Positions 1 to 7,465 of a stretch of 64,000 nt of DNA are shown here, in pieces. The position numbers and the translations under genes are program-made. Each line of letters starts with the position of its first letter. The stretch's first letter is position 1. Source of the DNA: Enterobacter sp. SA187. Lineage in GTDB: Bacteria > Pseudomonadota > Gammaproteobacteria > Enterobacterales > Enterobacteriaceae. The notes below the pieces were generated by a model. It saw nothing but the letters and a program-made list of their open reading frames with translations. It ran no database searches and was not told the DNA's origin. The stretch is taken from NCBI RefSeq assembly GCF_001888805.2, contig NZ_CP019113.1, positions 3,038,001 to 3,102,000 on the forward strand. The letters run 5' to 3'.

Positions 1-180
1 CGGGAAAATGGCCGTGGCTTTGCCGCCCAGATGGGTAATGGCGCGGGCAACGTTAATTCCGCCGCCGCCCGGCTCAAATACCGGTGCAGTACAACGGAGT
101 TTACCTTCGGGATAAATTTGCGGCGTTAAGGTCGCGCTGTCCAGCGACGGGGCAAGCGTTAATGTATAGATGCGGGTCAT
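1..180 (-). CDS. pfkB: 6-phosphofructokinase II, 5' part (runs off window)
   Basis: Minor phosphofructokinase of the ribokinase (PfkB) family; makes fructose 1,6-bisphosphate in the cytoplasm. Only the first 60 codons are present; the gene continues beyond base 1. The start MTRIYTLTLAPSLDS and the glycine-rich GGGGINVAR segment (residues 38-46) are near-identical to E. coli PfkB. The ATG at 180-178 has a strong ribosome binding site, AAGGAGG on the minus strand at about 186-192. It is divergent from ydiY, as in E. coli. Confidence 0.95.
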   Translation of the reverse strand, partial: MTRIYTLTLAPSLDSATLTPQIYPEGKLRCTAPVFEPGGGGINVARAITHLGGKATAIFP

Positions 181-428
181 CTTTACCTCCTTTTAGCGTG
201 AATCTTTTAAGCCTGGCACCGTTCCGGCAGATAGCAACGTAAATAAACGTATGATTTATCTTGTGAAGTTGAATTTAATTTGCGTCAGGTTGATATACAC
301 TTAATGCCGGTTTGAGAGCTCTCTTATTCAAAAAATGAAATAAGAATTCATTGCTATGTTAATTGAGCCTTTTTATAATTTGTTACCTTTCTCAGGACGG
401 TTACGCGTTGATCCTGATGTAAGTTTCC

Positions 429-452
429 GGGACCGTGATGGTCTCTTTTTTT
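429..452 (+). terminator. Terminator-like hairpin in the ydiY leader
   Basis: GGGACC (429-434), a 5-base loop and GGTCTC (440-445) form a 6-bp stem with one G-U pair, followed by seven T (446-452). It has the shape of an intrinsic terminator but sits only 20 bases before the ydiY start codon, in the same direction. pfkB reads the other way, so it does not terminate a known upstream gene. It may attenuate ydiY or be fortuitous. Confidence 0.5.
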
Positions 453-472
453 GTTGTACGGACTCTTTATAA

Positions 473-1231
473 ATGAAGCTTTTAAAGACAGTACCCGCAG
501 TTGTTATGCTTGCGGGAGGCGTGCTTGCGTCACTGAATGCTGCCGCAGATGATACCGTTTTTACTGTCATGGATGACCCCTCCACTGCACAGAAACCCTT
601 TGAAGGTAATCTGAACGCAGGCTACCTGGCCCAGTCAGGTAACACCAAGAGTTCCTCGCTGACCGCTGACTCCACCCTGACCTGGTACGGCAATACCACC
701 GCCTGGTCCCTGTGGGGCAACGCCAGCAACACCTCTTCGAATGACGAGCGCTCGTCTGAGAAATATGCGGTGGGCGGACGCTCGCGCTTCAACGTGACCG
801 ATGCGGATTACCTGTTTGGCCAGGCCAGCTGGTTGACCGACCGTTACAACGGTTATCGTCAGCGTGATATCCTCACCGCTGGTTATGGTCGCCAGTTCCT
901 GAATGGTCCGGTGCACAGCCTGCGTTTTGAATTCGGTCCGGGCGTACGTTATGACGAGTACACCGACGGCGACAACAAAACACAGCCGCTGGGTTATGCC
1001 TCAGGAACTTATGCCTGGCAGATGACAGATAACACTAAGTTCACGCAGGGTGTTTCGGTATTTGGCGCTGATGATACGACGCTGAACTCTGAAACCGCGC
1101 TGAATGTGGCTATTAACGAACACTTTGGCCTGAAGGTGGCATATAACGTTACCTGGAACTCTGAGCCACCGGCCTCCGCGCCGGAGCACACCGATCGTCG
1201 TACGGTCGTGTCGTTAGGTTATAAGATGTAA
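473..1231 (+). CDS. ydiY: DUF481 outer-membrane beta-barrel protein YdiY
   Basis: 252 aa, the same length as E. coli YdiY, described there as acid-inducible; molecular function unknown. An N-terminal signal peptide (MKLLKTVPAVVMLAGGVLAS, likely cut after the alanines near residue 25) is followed by alternating beta-strand-like segments typical of DUF481 salt-induced outer-membrane proteins (for example GYLAQSGNTKSSSLTAD and the terminal VVSLGYKM). It lies next to pfkB as in E. coli and ends in its own terminator. A terminator-like hairpin lies in its 5' leader. Confidence 0.9.
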   Translation: MKLLKTVPAVVMLAGGVLASLNAAADDTVFTVMDDPSTAQKPFEGNLNAGYLAQSGNTKSSSLTADSTLTWYGNTTAWSLWGNASNTSSNDERSSEKYAVGGRSRFNVTDADYLFGQASWLTDRYNGYRQRDILTAGYGRQFLNGPVHSLRFEFGPGVRYDEYTDGDNKTQPLGYASGTYAWQMTDNTKFTQGVSVFGADDTTLNSETALNVAINEHFGLKVAYNVTWNSEPPASAPEHTDRRTVVSLGYKM

Positions 1232-1239
1232 TTGATTTT

Positions 1240-1266
1240 GGGCCGAAATTTTCGGCCCGCTTTATA
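1240..1266 (+). terminator. Terminator after ydiY
   Basis: GGGCCGAAA, short loop, TTCGGCCC (1240-1258) followed by a broken T run; lies 9 bases after the ydiY stop codon. Confidence 0.6.
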
Positions 1267-1504
1267 TATTTCAGATTAATTAATGACGCGCTTAAAATAT
1301 CAATATGCGGTTTTAGCTTATTAAAAATTATGTTTCTCCATAATTTCTCCTCATTTATCTCTTCGGACACACATTCAATTTATTTGACAAGATTTGATAA
1401 ATTATTCGACTGTTCAAAAGTGTGATCCAGCTCTAAACTTACTGTCATGGGTCAATAATGCCCAACCAGACGTACGGTATTAAGTTAAAAAGAGAAGAAT
1501 CATT

Positions 1505-1738
1505 ATGAAAACATTTAAAACTATCGCAGCAGCAGCGGTGCTTTCAGCCCTGTCCTTTGGCGTTTTCGCTGCTGACAGCGCGTATACACCTGCCAGTGAC
1601 ACCACCAAACCCTCGACTACTTTCCAGGCGAAAGATATCGAAGCCGGTTCTAACATTCAGCCAGGCGCACCGTCTACCGGCCGTTCCGCCGATGATGCTT
1701 TTAATGTTAAAACGCTGGTGGCCGGAGAGTGGTATTAA
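1505..1738 (+). CDS. Small exported protein of unknown function (77 aa)
   Basis: Not recognised. A clear Sec signal peptide, MKTFKTIAAAAVLSALSFGV, ends FAA-D near residue 23. It resembles the leaders of YhcN-type DUF1471 proteins, but the remaining 54 residues do not resemble that domain. The mature part is Ser/Thr/Ala-rich, without cysteines, and ends DAFNVKTLVAGEWY, so it is probably a small periplasmic protein. The purine-rich AAGAGAAG upstream of the ATG is a plausible ribosome binding site, and a TTGACA-like element lies at about 1384. It is followed by a strong terminator and sits in the accessory insert between ydiY and thrS. I trust that it is a gene; no function is assigned. Confidence 0.7.
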   Translation: MKTFKTIAAAAVLSALSFGVFAADSAYTPASDTTKPSTTFQAKDIEAGSNIQPGAPSTGRSADDAFNVKTLVAGEWY

Positions 1739-1780
1739 TCCGCTTCCCGCTTTCGTTATTAACTTCGCTTATTACGATTA

Positions 1781-1811
1781 AAAAACCGGATTACGACGTA
1801 CCGGTTTTTTT
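1781..1811. terminator. Bidirectional terminator between the small exported protein and flagellin
   Basis: AAAAACCGG (1781-1789), an 11-base loop and CCGGTTTTTTT (1801-1811). The A and T runs make it usable from both strands; it ends at the stop codon of the convergent flagellin gene. Confidence 0.85.
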
Positions 1812-3261
1812 ATGTACGTAATAAGGTCAGCAAATTCTCCGGCAGCTGATTCGCAATCTTCAACACCGCGTTCTGACTCTCCTGCAAAATCTGCGCTTTA
1901 ATTTGCTTACTGGTTTCCAGCGCGTAGTCTGCATCCATAATACGACTCTGAGCCGTTTGGGTGGAGAGCGTCTGTTGTGACAATACCGATTTGGCTGAAT
2001 CAAAGCGGTTCATCCAGGCCCCGTACTGCGCGCGATAGCCGCTTACCTTTGCCAGCGCGTTATCAAGCGCGCCCATGGCGCTACTGGCTGACTGCGCCGA
2101 ACTCAGGCTGGTGTCGCGAATGCCCAGCGTTTTGGTGTCGGCTGGCGTGGCGGTCATGGTCATTGCCTGAATATCATCGCCAAAATTGGCGCTGGTGATC
2201 ACCTCCATCGGACCACTCTTTTTCGGCGGTGTGGCAGGGGTGATGGTCGGCGCAGGCAGATTTCCCCAGGTCAGGTTGCTGGTAAAGGAACCGCTGCCAA
2301 CGATCACCACGATCAGGTCTTCACTGACGTTATCGATGGTCAGGCGCTCAAGGCGGTTGGTGCCATTCGAGCCGTCGTTGTACGCGCCCATGCCCCGGTC
2401 TTCATAACGATCGCCATCGCCACTGTAGGTGATGGTCATGCCGTTATAATTCAGCGTCGCGCTGCCGTTGAGGTTCCAGGCCGCGCCGCCTTCGATAAGC
2501 TGGCTGTCGTCATACGTTGCGCCGCTCTGAAAACCGTTGGCCGCGGTCAGCAATTTACTGTCGGCTTTCGCCGCATCGGTGATGCCGCGGCTGACCCAGG
2601 TATAATCCGGATCCGGCCCGGTAAAGGGCGTGCCCGCCAGATGCTTGCCATCACGGGTAAACAGCTGAATGTCATCGTCCAGACCGAGGGAGTCGATGGT
2701 CAGATTGATATTGGTCGAACCCGCGGGTAAATAAGCCAGCGGTACCACCCCTGAGCTAAAGGTATAATTGCTACCGGCAACGGGAAATTTACTGCTGATC
2801 GGCGCCACGTCGCCAATCAGGGCAGGGGGCAGTTCCGGGTTCGCCGTAGCCAGCGGGTATTTACCAAAAATTTCCGTTTGTTCGGAAAGATCGTTGATCC
2901 CGGCCAGAATACTTTCATATTCATTCTGGATGCTGCTCCGGTCGCTTTCAGACAGTGTGTCATTAACGGACTGAATGGCAAGACTTTTAGCGCGGATCAA
3001 AAGATTTGCCACCGACCCGAGGCTTCCGTCTGCGGTTTGTGCAAGACTGGTCGCGTCATCCAGCCCACGGGAAATCACCGTGTCGGCATTAATGTTCGAG
3101 CGCATTCTGTTGGTAATAGCAAGCCCGGCCGCGTCATCCATGGCTGAATTGATGCGTAATCCTGACGACAGCCTGGCAATGGTTTGCGAAAGGAGCGATG
3201 TGGTGCTTTGCCTCGCAACCAGATTCAGCCCGGCGATCGCATTATGATTAATAGCTTGCAT
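1810..3261 (-). CDS. Orphan flagellin with unusual central domain
   Basis: A flagellin of 483 aa lying alone among housekeeping genes. Residues 1 to about 145 are a typical D0/D1 N-terminus (ARLSSGLRINSAMDDAAGLA, then RAKSLAIQS and SSIQNEYESI). The last ~100 residues form the C-terminal D1/D0 helices (TQTAQSRIMDADYALETSKQ, then ANQLPENLLTLLR). Between them lie about 200 residues rich in beta-strand, Gly, Asp and Asn (INLTIDSLGLDDDIQLFTRD, RLERLTIDNVSEDLIVVIVG) that look like a jelly-roll or pre-peptidase C-terminal-type fold rather than classic D2/D3. No HExxH is present, so it is not a flagellinolysin. Length and C-terminus rule out FlgL. No chaperone, cap or hook gene is nearby. A near-consensus sigma-28 promoter precedes it, so it is probably expressed with the late flagellar regulon as an alternative or minor filament subunit. 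Confidence 0.9.
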   Translation of the reverse strand: MQAINHNAIAGLNLVARQSTTSLLSQTIARLSSGLRINSAMDDAAGLAITNRMRSNINADTVISRGLDDATSLAQTADGSLGSVANLLIRAKSLAIQSVNDTLSESDRSSIQNEYESILAGINDLSEQTEIFGKYPLATANPELPPALIGDVAPISSKFPVAGSNYTFSSGVVPLAYLPAGSTNINLTIDSLGLDDDIQLFTRDGKHLAGTPFTGPDPDYTWVSRGITDAAKADSKLLTAANGFQSGATYDDSQLIEGGAAWNLNGSATLNYNGMTITYSGDGDRYEDRGMGAYNDGSNGTNRLERLTIDNVSEDLIVVIVGSGSFTSNLTWGNLPAPTITPATPPKKSGPMEVITSANFGDDIQAMTMTATPADTKTLGIRDTSLSSAQSASSAMGALDNALAKVSGYRAQYGAWMNRFDSAKSVLSQQTLSTQTAQSRIMDADYALETSKQIKAQILQESQNAVLKIANQLPENLLTLLRT

Positions 3262-3301
3262 GTGCGTTTCTTAACGATTCTCTTGGCCCCGGATAACCTG
3301 G

Positions 3302-3328
3302 TCATCGGCAAAATACGCCATGACTTTA
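3302..3328 (-). promoter_or_regulatory. Sigma-28 (FliA) promoter of the orphan flagellin
   Basis: Read on the minus strand: TAAAGTCA (3328-3321), exactly 11 bases, then GCCGATGA (3309-3302). The FliA consensus is TAAAGTTT-N11-GCCGATAA, so 13 of 16 positions match with the correct spacing. The -10 ends about 40 bases before the flagellin ATG. Confidence 0.9.
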
Positions 3329-3427
3329 ATGCAAATCTTCAGTATTGCTGGCGTTCTTCACAGGTATCCGGGCAAGAATAAGTCTAAAATTTCGACATAC
3401 CAGACACTTAGCCGAAGCCAGCGAATT

Positions 3428-3452
3428 TTATGTAAAGCCGGAATTTACATAA
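3428..3452. promoter_or_regulatory. 25-bp palindrome between flagellin and fumD
   Basis: TTATGTAAA (3428-3436), 7 bases, TTTACATAA (3444-3452): perfect 9-base arms. It is about 100 bases upstream of the sigma-28 promoter and 113 bases upstream of the fumD start. It resembles a dimer-binding operator. The inner TGTAAA/TTTACA halves recall a TyrR box, but the spacer is 7 rather than 6. The binding protein is unknown. Confidence 0.5.
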
Positions 3453-3564
3453 GCGCTGTGAATGAGTCGCCCGTAGCTTCACGCAATATAAAGGCTTTGC
3501 TTGACGCCATCGCTATTTTTCGTTGAGCTACAGCCGACCAGCACGATTAATTAAAGGGGTAAAT

Positions 3565-3780
3565 GTGGGAAATCAGGCGAAAGACGACGAGTTATACCAG
3601 GAGATGTGCCGCGTAGTGGGTAAAGTGGTGCTGGAGATGCGCGATCTGGGCCAGGAGCCGAAGCATATCGTTATTGCTGGCGTATTACGTACCTCGCTTG
3701 CTAACCAGCGTATCGTCCGGTCTGAATTAACTAAAGTCGCCATGGAGGCGGTTATTAAAGCGTTATCGAACACGGCCTGA
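3565..3780 (+). CDS. fumD: Fumarase D (YdhZ family)
   Basis: 71 aa starting with GTG: VGNQAKDDELYQEMCRVVGK, and further along LRDLGQEPKH-like and IVIAGVLRTSLANQR segments nearly identical to E. coli FumD (YdhZ, 69 aa), reported to interconvert fumarate and malate. The GTG at 3565 is chosen because it aligns with the E. coli start and is preceded by AAAGGGG with good spacing; the longer ORF from 3523 has no ribosome binding site. In E. coli the gene is beside pykF; here it lies just upstream of thrS, divergent from the orphan flagellin, while the pykF locus in this window has none. Confidence 0.88.
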   Translation: MGNQAKDDELYQEMCRVVGKVVLEMRDLGQEPKHIVIAGVLRTSLANQRIVRSELTKVAMEAVIKALSNTA

Positions 3781-3802
3781 CCCGTATTTCCCCTGATGAG
3801 TC

Positions 3803-3831
3803 TTTAAACCAACGGCATAGACGTGTAGTAT
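3803..3831 (+). promoter_or_regulatory. Candidate thrS promoter
   Basis: A -10 TAGTAT (3826-3831) lies 17 bases after a weak -35 TTTAAA (3803-3808). Transcription from about 3838 would give a leader of about 156 bases, close to the ~160-base leader known for E. coli thrS. Confidence 0.5.
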
Positions 3832-3837
3832 CAGGGG

Positions 3838-3993
3838 TGAGCTTATCCGCAGAGGGTAAGGGTGCGGTTGTTAAACCCTGCACAGATTCCGCAGAGTGAA
3901 GCGGAAAGCCTTATCTAAACTGCTGATAATTATTAGAAAATAGTTTTGTATGTGATCTTTCGTGTGGGTCACCACTGCAAATAAGGATATAAA
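3838..3993 (+). promoter_or_regulatory. thrS leader with ThrRS translational operator
   Basis: Known in E. coli: threonyl-tRNA synthetase represses its own translation by binding tRNA-like stem-loops in this leader. Seen here: the hairpin next to the start codon, GTGATC (3952-3957) pairing with GGTCAC (3967-3972), with a 9-base loop containing CGT (3961-3963), the mimic of the threonine anticodon. It is followed by the ribosome binding site AAGGA (3982-3986). Upstream structured segments (3836-3930) probably form the second tRNA-like arm. Confidence 0.75.
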
Positions 3994-5922
3994 ATGCCAG
4001 TTATTACCCTTCCTGACGGCAGTCAACGTCACTTCGATAAAGCCGTAAGCCCATTAGATGTCGCACTGGATATCGGTCCTGGTCTCGCGAAAGCGTGTAT
4101 CGCCGGACGTGTTAATGGCGAGCTGGTCGATGCAACCGATCTAATAGAAAACGATGCGCAGCTGGCTATCATCACCGCAAAAGATGAAGATGGTCTGGAA
4201 ATTATTCGTCACTCCTGTGCGCACCTGTTGGGTCATGCCATTAAGCAACTGTGGCCGAATACCAAAATGGCTATCGGTCCGGTTATCGATAATGGCTTCT
4301 ATTATGATATTGACCTTGACCATACCCTGACGCAGGAAGATCTCGACGCGCTCGAAAAACGTATGCACGAGCTCGCCGAAACCAATTACGATGTCGTCAA
4401 GAAAAAAGTCAGCTGGCACGAAGCGCGTGAAACCTTCGCGTCCCGCGGCGAGAGCTATAAAGTCTCTATCCTTGATGAAAACATTGCCCACGATGATAAG
4501 CCTGGCTTGTATCATCATCAGGAATACGTCGACATGTGCCGTGGTCCGCACGTGCCGAATATGCGTTTCTGCCATCACTTTAAACTGATGAAAACCGCGG
4601 GCGCGTACTGGCGTGGCGACAGCAATAATAAAATGTTGCAGCGTATCTACGGCACCGCATGGGCAGATAAAAAAGCGCTGAACGCCTATTTACAGCGTCT
4701 TGAAGAAGCCGCTAAACGCGATCACCGTAAAATCGGTAAACAGCTCGACCTGTATCATATGCAGGAAGAAGCGCCGGGTATGGTATTCTGGCATAACGAT
4801 GGCTGGACTATTTTCCGTGAACTGGAAACTTTTGTACGTTCTAAACTGAAAGAGTACCAGTATCAGGAAGTGAAAGGCCCGTTCATGATGGACCGTGTGC
4901 TGTGGGAAAAAACCGGCCACTGGGACAACTATAAAGATGCGATGTTCACCACCTCCTCGGAGAACCGTGAATACTGCATCAAGCCGATGAACTGCCCGGG
5001 TCACGTGCAGATCTTCAATCAGGGTCTAAAATCCTACCGTGACCTGCCGCTGCGTATGGCAGAGTTTGGTAGTTGTCACCGTAATGAGCCGTCAGGCGCG
5101 TTACATGGACTGATGCGTGTACGTGGTTTCACTCAGGATGACGCCCATATCTTCTGTACAGAAGAGCAGGTGCGTGATGAAGTGAACGCCTGTATTCGTT
5201 TGGTCTACGATATGTACAGCACCTTTGGCTTCGAGAAGATCGTCGTCAAACTTTCCACTCGCCCCGAAAAACGTATCGGTAGCGATGAAATGTGGGATCG
5301 TGCTGAGGCGGATCTGGCAGTCGCGCTGGAAGAAAACAACATCCCGTTTGAATATCAGCTGGGTGAAGGCGCGTTCTACGGTCCGAAAATTGAATTTACC
5401 CTGTATGACTGCCTCGATCGTGCATGGCAGTGCGGTACGGTACAGCTGGACTTCTCCTTGCCGTCTCGTCTGAGCGCCTCTTATGTGGGCGAAAACAACG
5501 AGCGACAAGTTCCGGTAATGATTCACCGCGCGATCCTCGGTTCACTGGAGCGCTTTATCGGCATCCTGACCGAAGAATTTGCGGGCTTCTTCCCGACCTG
5601 GCTTGCGCCAGTGCAGGTAGTGGTGATGAATATTACTGATTCTCAGGCGGAATATGTCAACGAATTGACCCGCAAACTGCAAAATGCCGGCATTCGCGTT
5701 AAAGCAGACTTGAGAAACGAGAAGATTGGCTTTAAAATCCGCGAGCACACTTTACGTCGTGTCCCTTATATGCTGGTTTGTGGCGATAAAGAGGTTGAAG
5801 CCGGCAAAGTCGCCGTGCGTACCCGTCGTGGTAAAGACCTGGGTAGCCTGGACGTAAATGACGTTATCGAGAAGCTGCAACAAGAGATTCGCAGCCGCAG
5901 TCTTCAACAACTGGAGGAATAA
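3994..5922 (+). CDS. thrS: Threonyl-tRNA synthetase
   Basis: Class II aminoacyl-tRNA synthetase charging tRNA-Thr; 642 aa as in E. coli. It holds the N-terminal TGS domain (MPVITLPDGS), the editing domain with HSCAHLLGHA, and the catalytic core with MNCPGHVQIF carrying zinc ligand Cys334, plus the C-terminal anticodon-binding domain (VQVVVMNITDSQ onward). Its own leader carries the autoregulatory operator. infC follows after 3 bases, within the GGAGGAA-TAA that ends thrS, so infC translation probably depends on thrS translation. Confidence 0.98.
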   Translation: MPVITLPDGSQRHFDKAVSPLDVALDIGPGLAKACIAGRVNGELVDATDLIENDAQLAIITAKDEDGLEIIRHSCAHLLGHAIKQLWPNTKMAIGPVIDNGFYYDIDLDHTLTQEDLDALEKRMHELAETNYDVVKKKVSWHEARETFASRGESYKVSILDENIAHDDKPGLYHHQEYVDMCRGPHVPNMRFCHHFKLMKTAGAYWRGDSNNKMLQRIYGTAWADKKALNAYLQRLEEAAKRDHRKIGKQLDLYHMQEEAPGMVFWHNDGWTIFRELETFVRSKLKEYQYQEVKGPFMMDRVLWEKTGHWDNYKDAMFTTSSENREYCIKPMNCPGHVQIFNQGLKSYRDLPLRMAEFGSCHRNEPSGALHGLMRVRGFTQDDAHIFCTEEQVRDEVNACIRLVYDMYSTFGFEKIVVKLSTRPEKRIGSDEMWDRAEADLAVALEENNIPFEYQLGEGAFYGPKIEFTLYDCLDRAWQCGTVQLDFSLPSRLSASYVGENNERQVPVMIHRAILGSLERFIGILTEEFAGFFPTWLAPVQVVVMNITDSQAEYVNELTRKLQNAGIRVKADLRNEKIGFKIREHTLRRVPYMLVCGDKEVEAGKVAVRTRRGKDLGSLDVNDVIEKLQQEIRSRSLQQLEE

Positions 5923-5925
5923 GGT

Positions 5926-6468
5926 ATTAAAGGCGGAAAACGAGTTCAAACGGCGCGACCGAATCGCATCAATGGCGAGATTCGCGCCACAGAAGTTCGC
6001 TTAACAGGTCTGGAAGGCGAGCAGCTTGGTATTGTGAATTTGAGAGAAGCTCTGGAAAAAGCTGAAGAAGCCGGGGTCGATTTAGTAGAAATTAGCCCTA
6101 ACGCCGAGCCGCCCGTTTGTCGTATAATGGATTACGGCAAGTTCCTCTATGAAAAAAGCAAATCTTCTAAGGAACAGAAGAAGAAGCAAAAAGTTATCCA
6201 GGTTAAGGAAATCAAATTCCGACCTGGTACAGATGAAGGTGACTATCAGGTAAAACTCCGCAGCCTGATTCGCTTTCTCGAAGAGGGTGACAAGGCCAAG
6301 ATCACACTGCGTTTCCGCGGTCGTGAGATGGCCCACCAACAGATCGGTATGGAAGTGCTTAATCGCGTGAAAGAAGATCTGGGTGAACTGGCAGTGGTCG
6401 AATCCTTCCCTACGAAGATCGAAGGCCGCCAGATGATCATGGTGCTTGCTCCTAAGAAGAAACAGTAA
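5926..6468 (+). CDS. infC: Translation initiation factor IF-3 (AUU start)
   Basis: IF-3 binds the 30S subunit, blocks 50S joining and proofreads initiation codons. Reading from ATT at 5926 gives a 180-aa protein beginning (M)KGGKRVQTARPNRINGEIRA, identical in length to E. coli IF-3; the first ATG or GTG downstream would remove conserved N-terminal residues. GGAGGAA at 5913-5919 gives the usual spacing. The AUU start is the known autoregulatory device: IF-3 discriminates against its own start codon. Followed by the rpmI-rplT leader. Confidence 0.97.
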   Translation: MKGGKRVQTARPNRINGEIRATEVRLTGLEGEQLGIVNLREALEKAEEAGVDLVEISPNAEPPVCRIMDYGKFLYEKSKSSKEQKKKQKVIQVKEIKFRPGTDEGDYQVKLRSLIRFLEEGDKAKITLRFRGREMAHQQIGMEVLNRVKEDLGELAVVESFPTKIEGRQMIMVLAPKKKQ

Positions 6469-6535
6469 GGCCATCAAGTAATCATTCCTGTGGGCCACGC
6501 TCACGGGACTGATTCGCCTTTGTTTCGTTTATTAA

Positions 6536-6757
<222 letters not shown>

Positions 6758-6803
6758 GTCGTTAACCTTTTAACTTTTTAAGAATAGATACAGGAGAGCA
6801 CAC

Positions 6804-7160
6804 ATGGCTCGCGTAAAACGTGGTGTAGTTGCACGTGCACGTCACAAGAAAATTTTGAAACAAGCTAAAGGTTACTACGGTGCGCGTTCACGCGTATACC
6901 GCGTTGCCTTCCAGGCTGTTATCAAAGCAGGTCAGTACGCTTATCGTGACCGTCGTCAGAAAAAGCGTCAGTTCCGTCAACTGTGGATTGCGCGTATTAA
7001 CGCAGCAGCACGTCAGAACGGTATTTCTTACAGCAAATTCATCAACGGCCTGAAAAAAGCCTCTGTTGAAATCGACCGTAAGATTCTGGCTGACATCGCT
7101 GTATTCGACAAAGTGGCATTCTCTGCCCTGGTCGAAAAAGCGAAAGCAGCTCTGGCATAA
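6804..7160 (+). CDS. rplT: 50S ribosomal protein L20
   Basis: 118 aa, same length as E. coli L20, an early 23S rRNA-binding assembly protein. Basic N-terminal extension MARVKRGVVARARHKKILKQ, then a globular domain ending in AFSALVEKAKAALA. Preceded by CAGGAGA and followed after 9 bases by a strong terminator, which partly separates it from pheM-pheST. Known autoregulator of rpmI-rplT. Confidence 0.98.
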   Translation: MARVKRGVVARARHKKILKQAKGYYGARSRVYRVAFQAVIKAGQYAYRDRRQKKRQFRQLWIARINAAARQNGISYSKFINGLKKASVEIDRKILADIAVFDKVAFSALVEKAKAALA

Positions 7161-7168
7161 GCCAGTGA

Positions 7169-7197
7169 AGAGAGGGGGCTTAGCTCCCTCTTTTTTA
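7169..7197 (+). terminator. Terminator after rplT
   Basis: AGAGGGGGCTTAGCTCCCTCT hairpin (about 7171-7191) ending in a run of T. Confidence 0.85.
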
Positions 7198-7283
7198 TTT
7201 GTAATACCGTCATTTTGTTGACAATTCGTCGTCCGGCCTTTTCAATAGGCAGTATCGGTTTTTCCACACAAGGTAACGCAAGC

Positions 7284-7328
7284 ATGAATGCTGCTATTTT
7301 CCGCTTCTTTTTTTACTTTAGCACCTGA
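7284..7328 (+). CDS. pheM: pheST leader peptide PheM
   Basis: 14-codon peptide [14 protein letters not shown] with five phenylalanines among its codons, matching the E. coli PheM leader. Ribosome stalling at Phe codons when charged tRNA-Phe is scarce favours the antiterminator and raises pheST expression. Confidence 0.96.
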
Positions 7329-7332
7329 AACC

Positions 7333-7400
7333 GGGAGGCTAGCGCGTGAAAGAAGAAACGAAAAACAGCGCCAGAAAGCCTCCTGATGGAGGCTTTTTTT
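7333..7400 (+). terminator. pheST attenuator
   Basis: Terminator hairpin AAGCCTCC-TGAT-GGAGGCTT followed by T7 (about 7376-7400). The segment GGAGGCT (7334-7340), just after the pheM stop codon, can pair with AGCCTCC (7377-7383) to form the competing antiterminator. Both arms are visible. Confidence 0.92.
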
Positions 7401-7465
7401 ATGCCTGATTTTTAAAAATAAGAGACCACCATAACGGTGTCTGCACCGACATAATGAGGAAAACC

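Noticed and set aside
1810..3261. Possibility that the flagellin gene is flgL or a flagellinolysin
   Set aside because: The C-terminal helices and length are of flagellin type, and no HExxH metalloprotease motif is present in the central domain.
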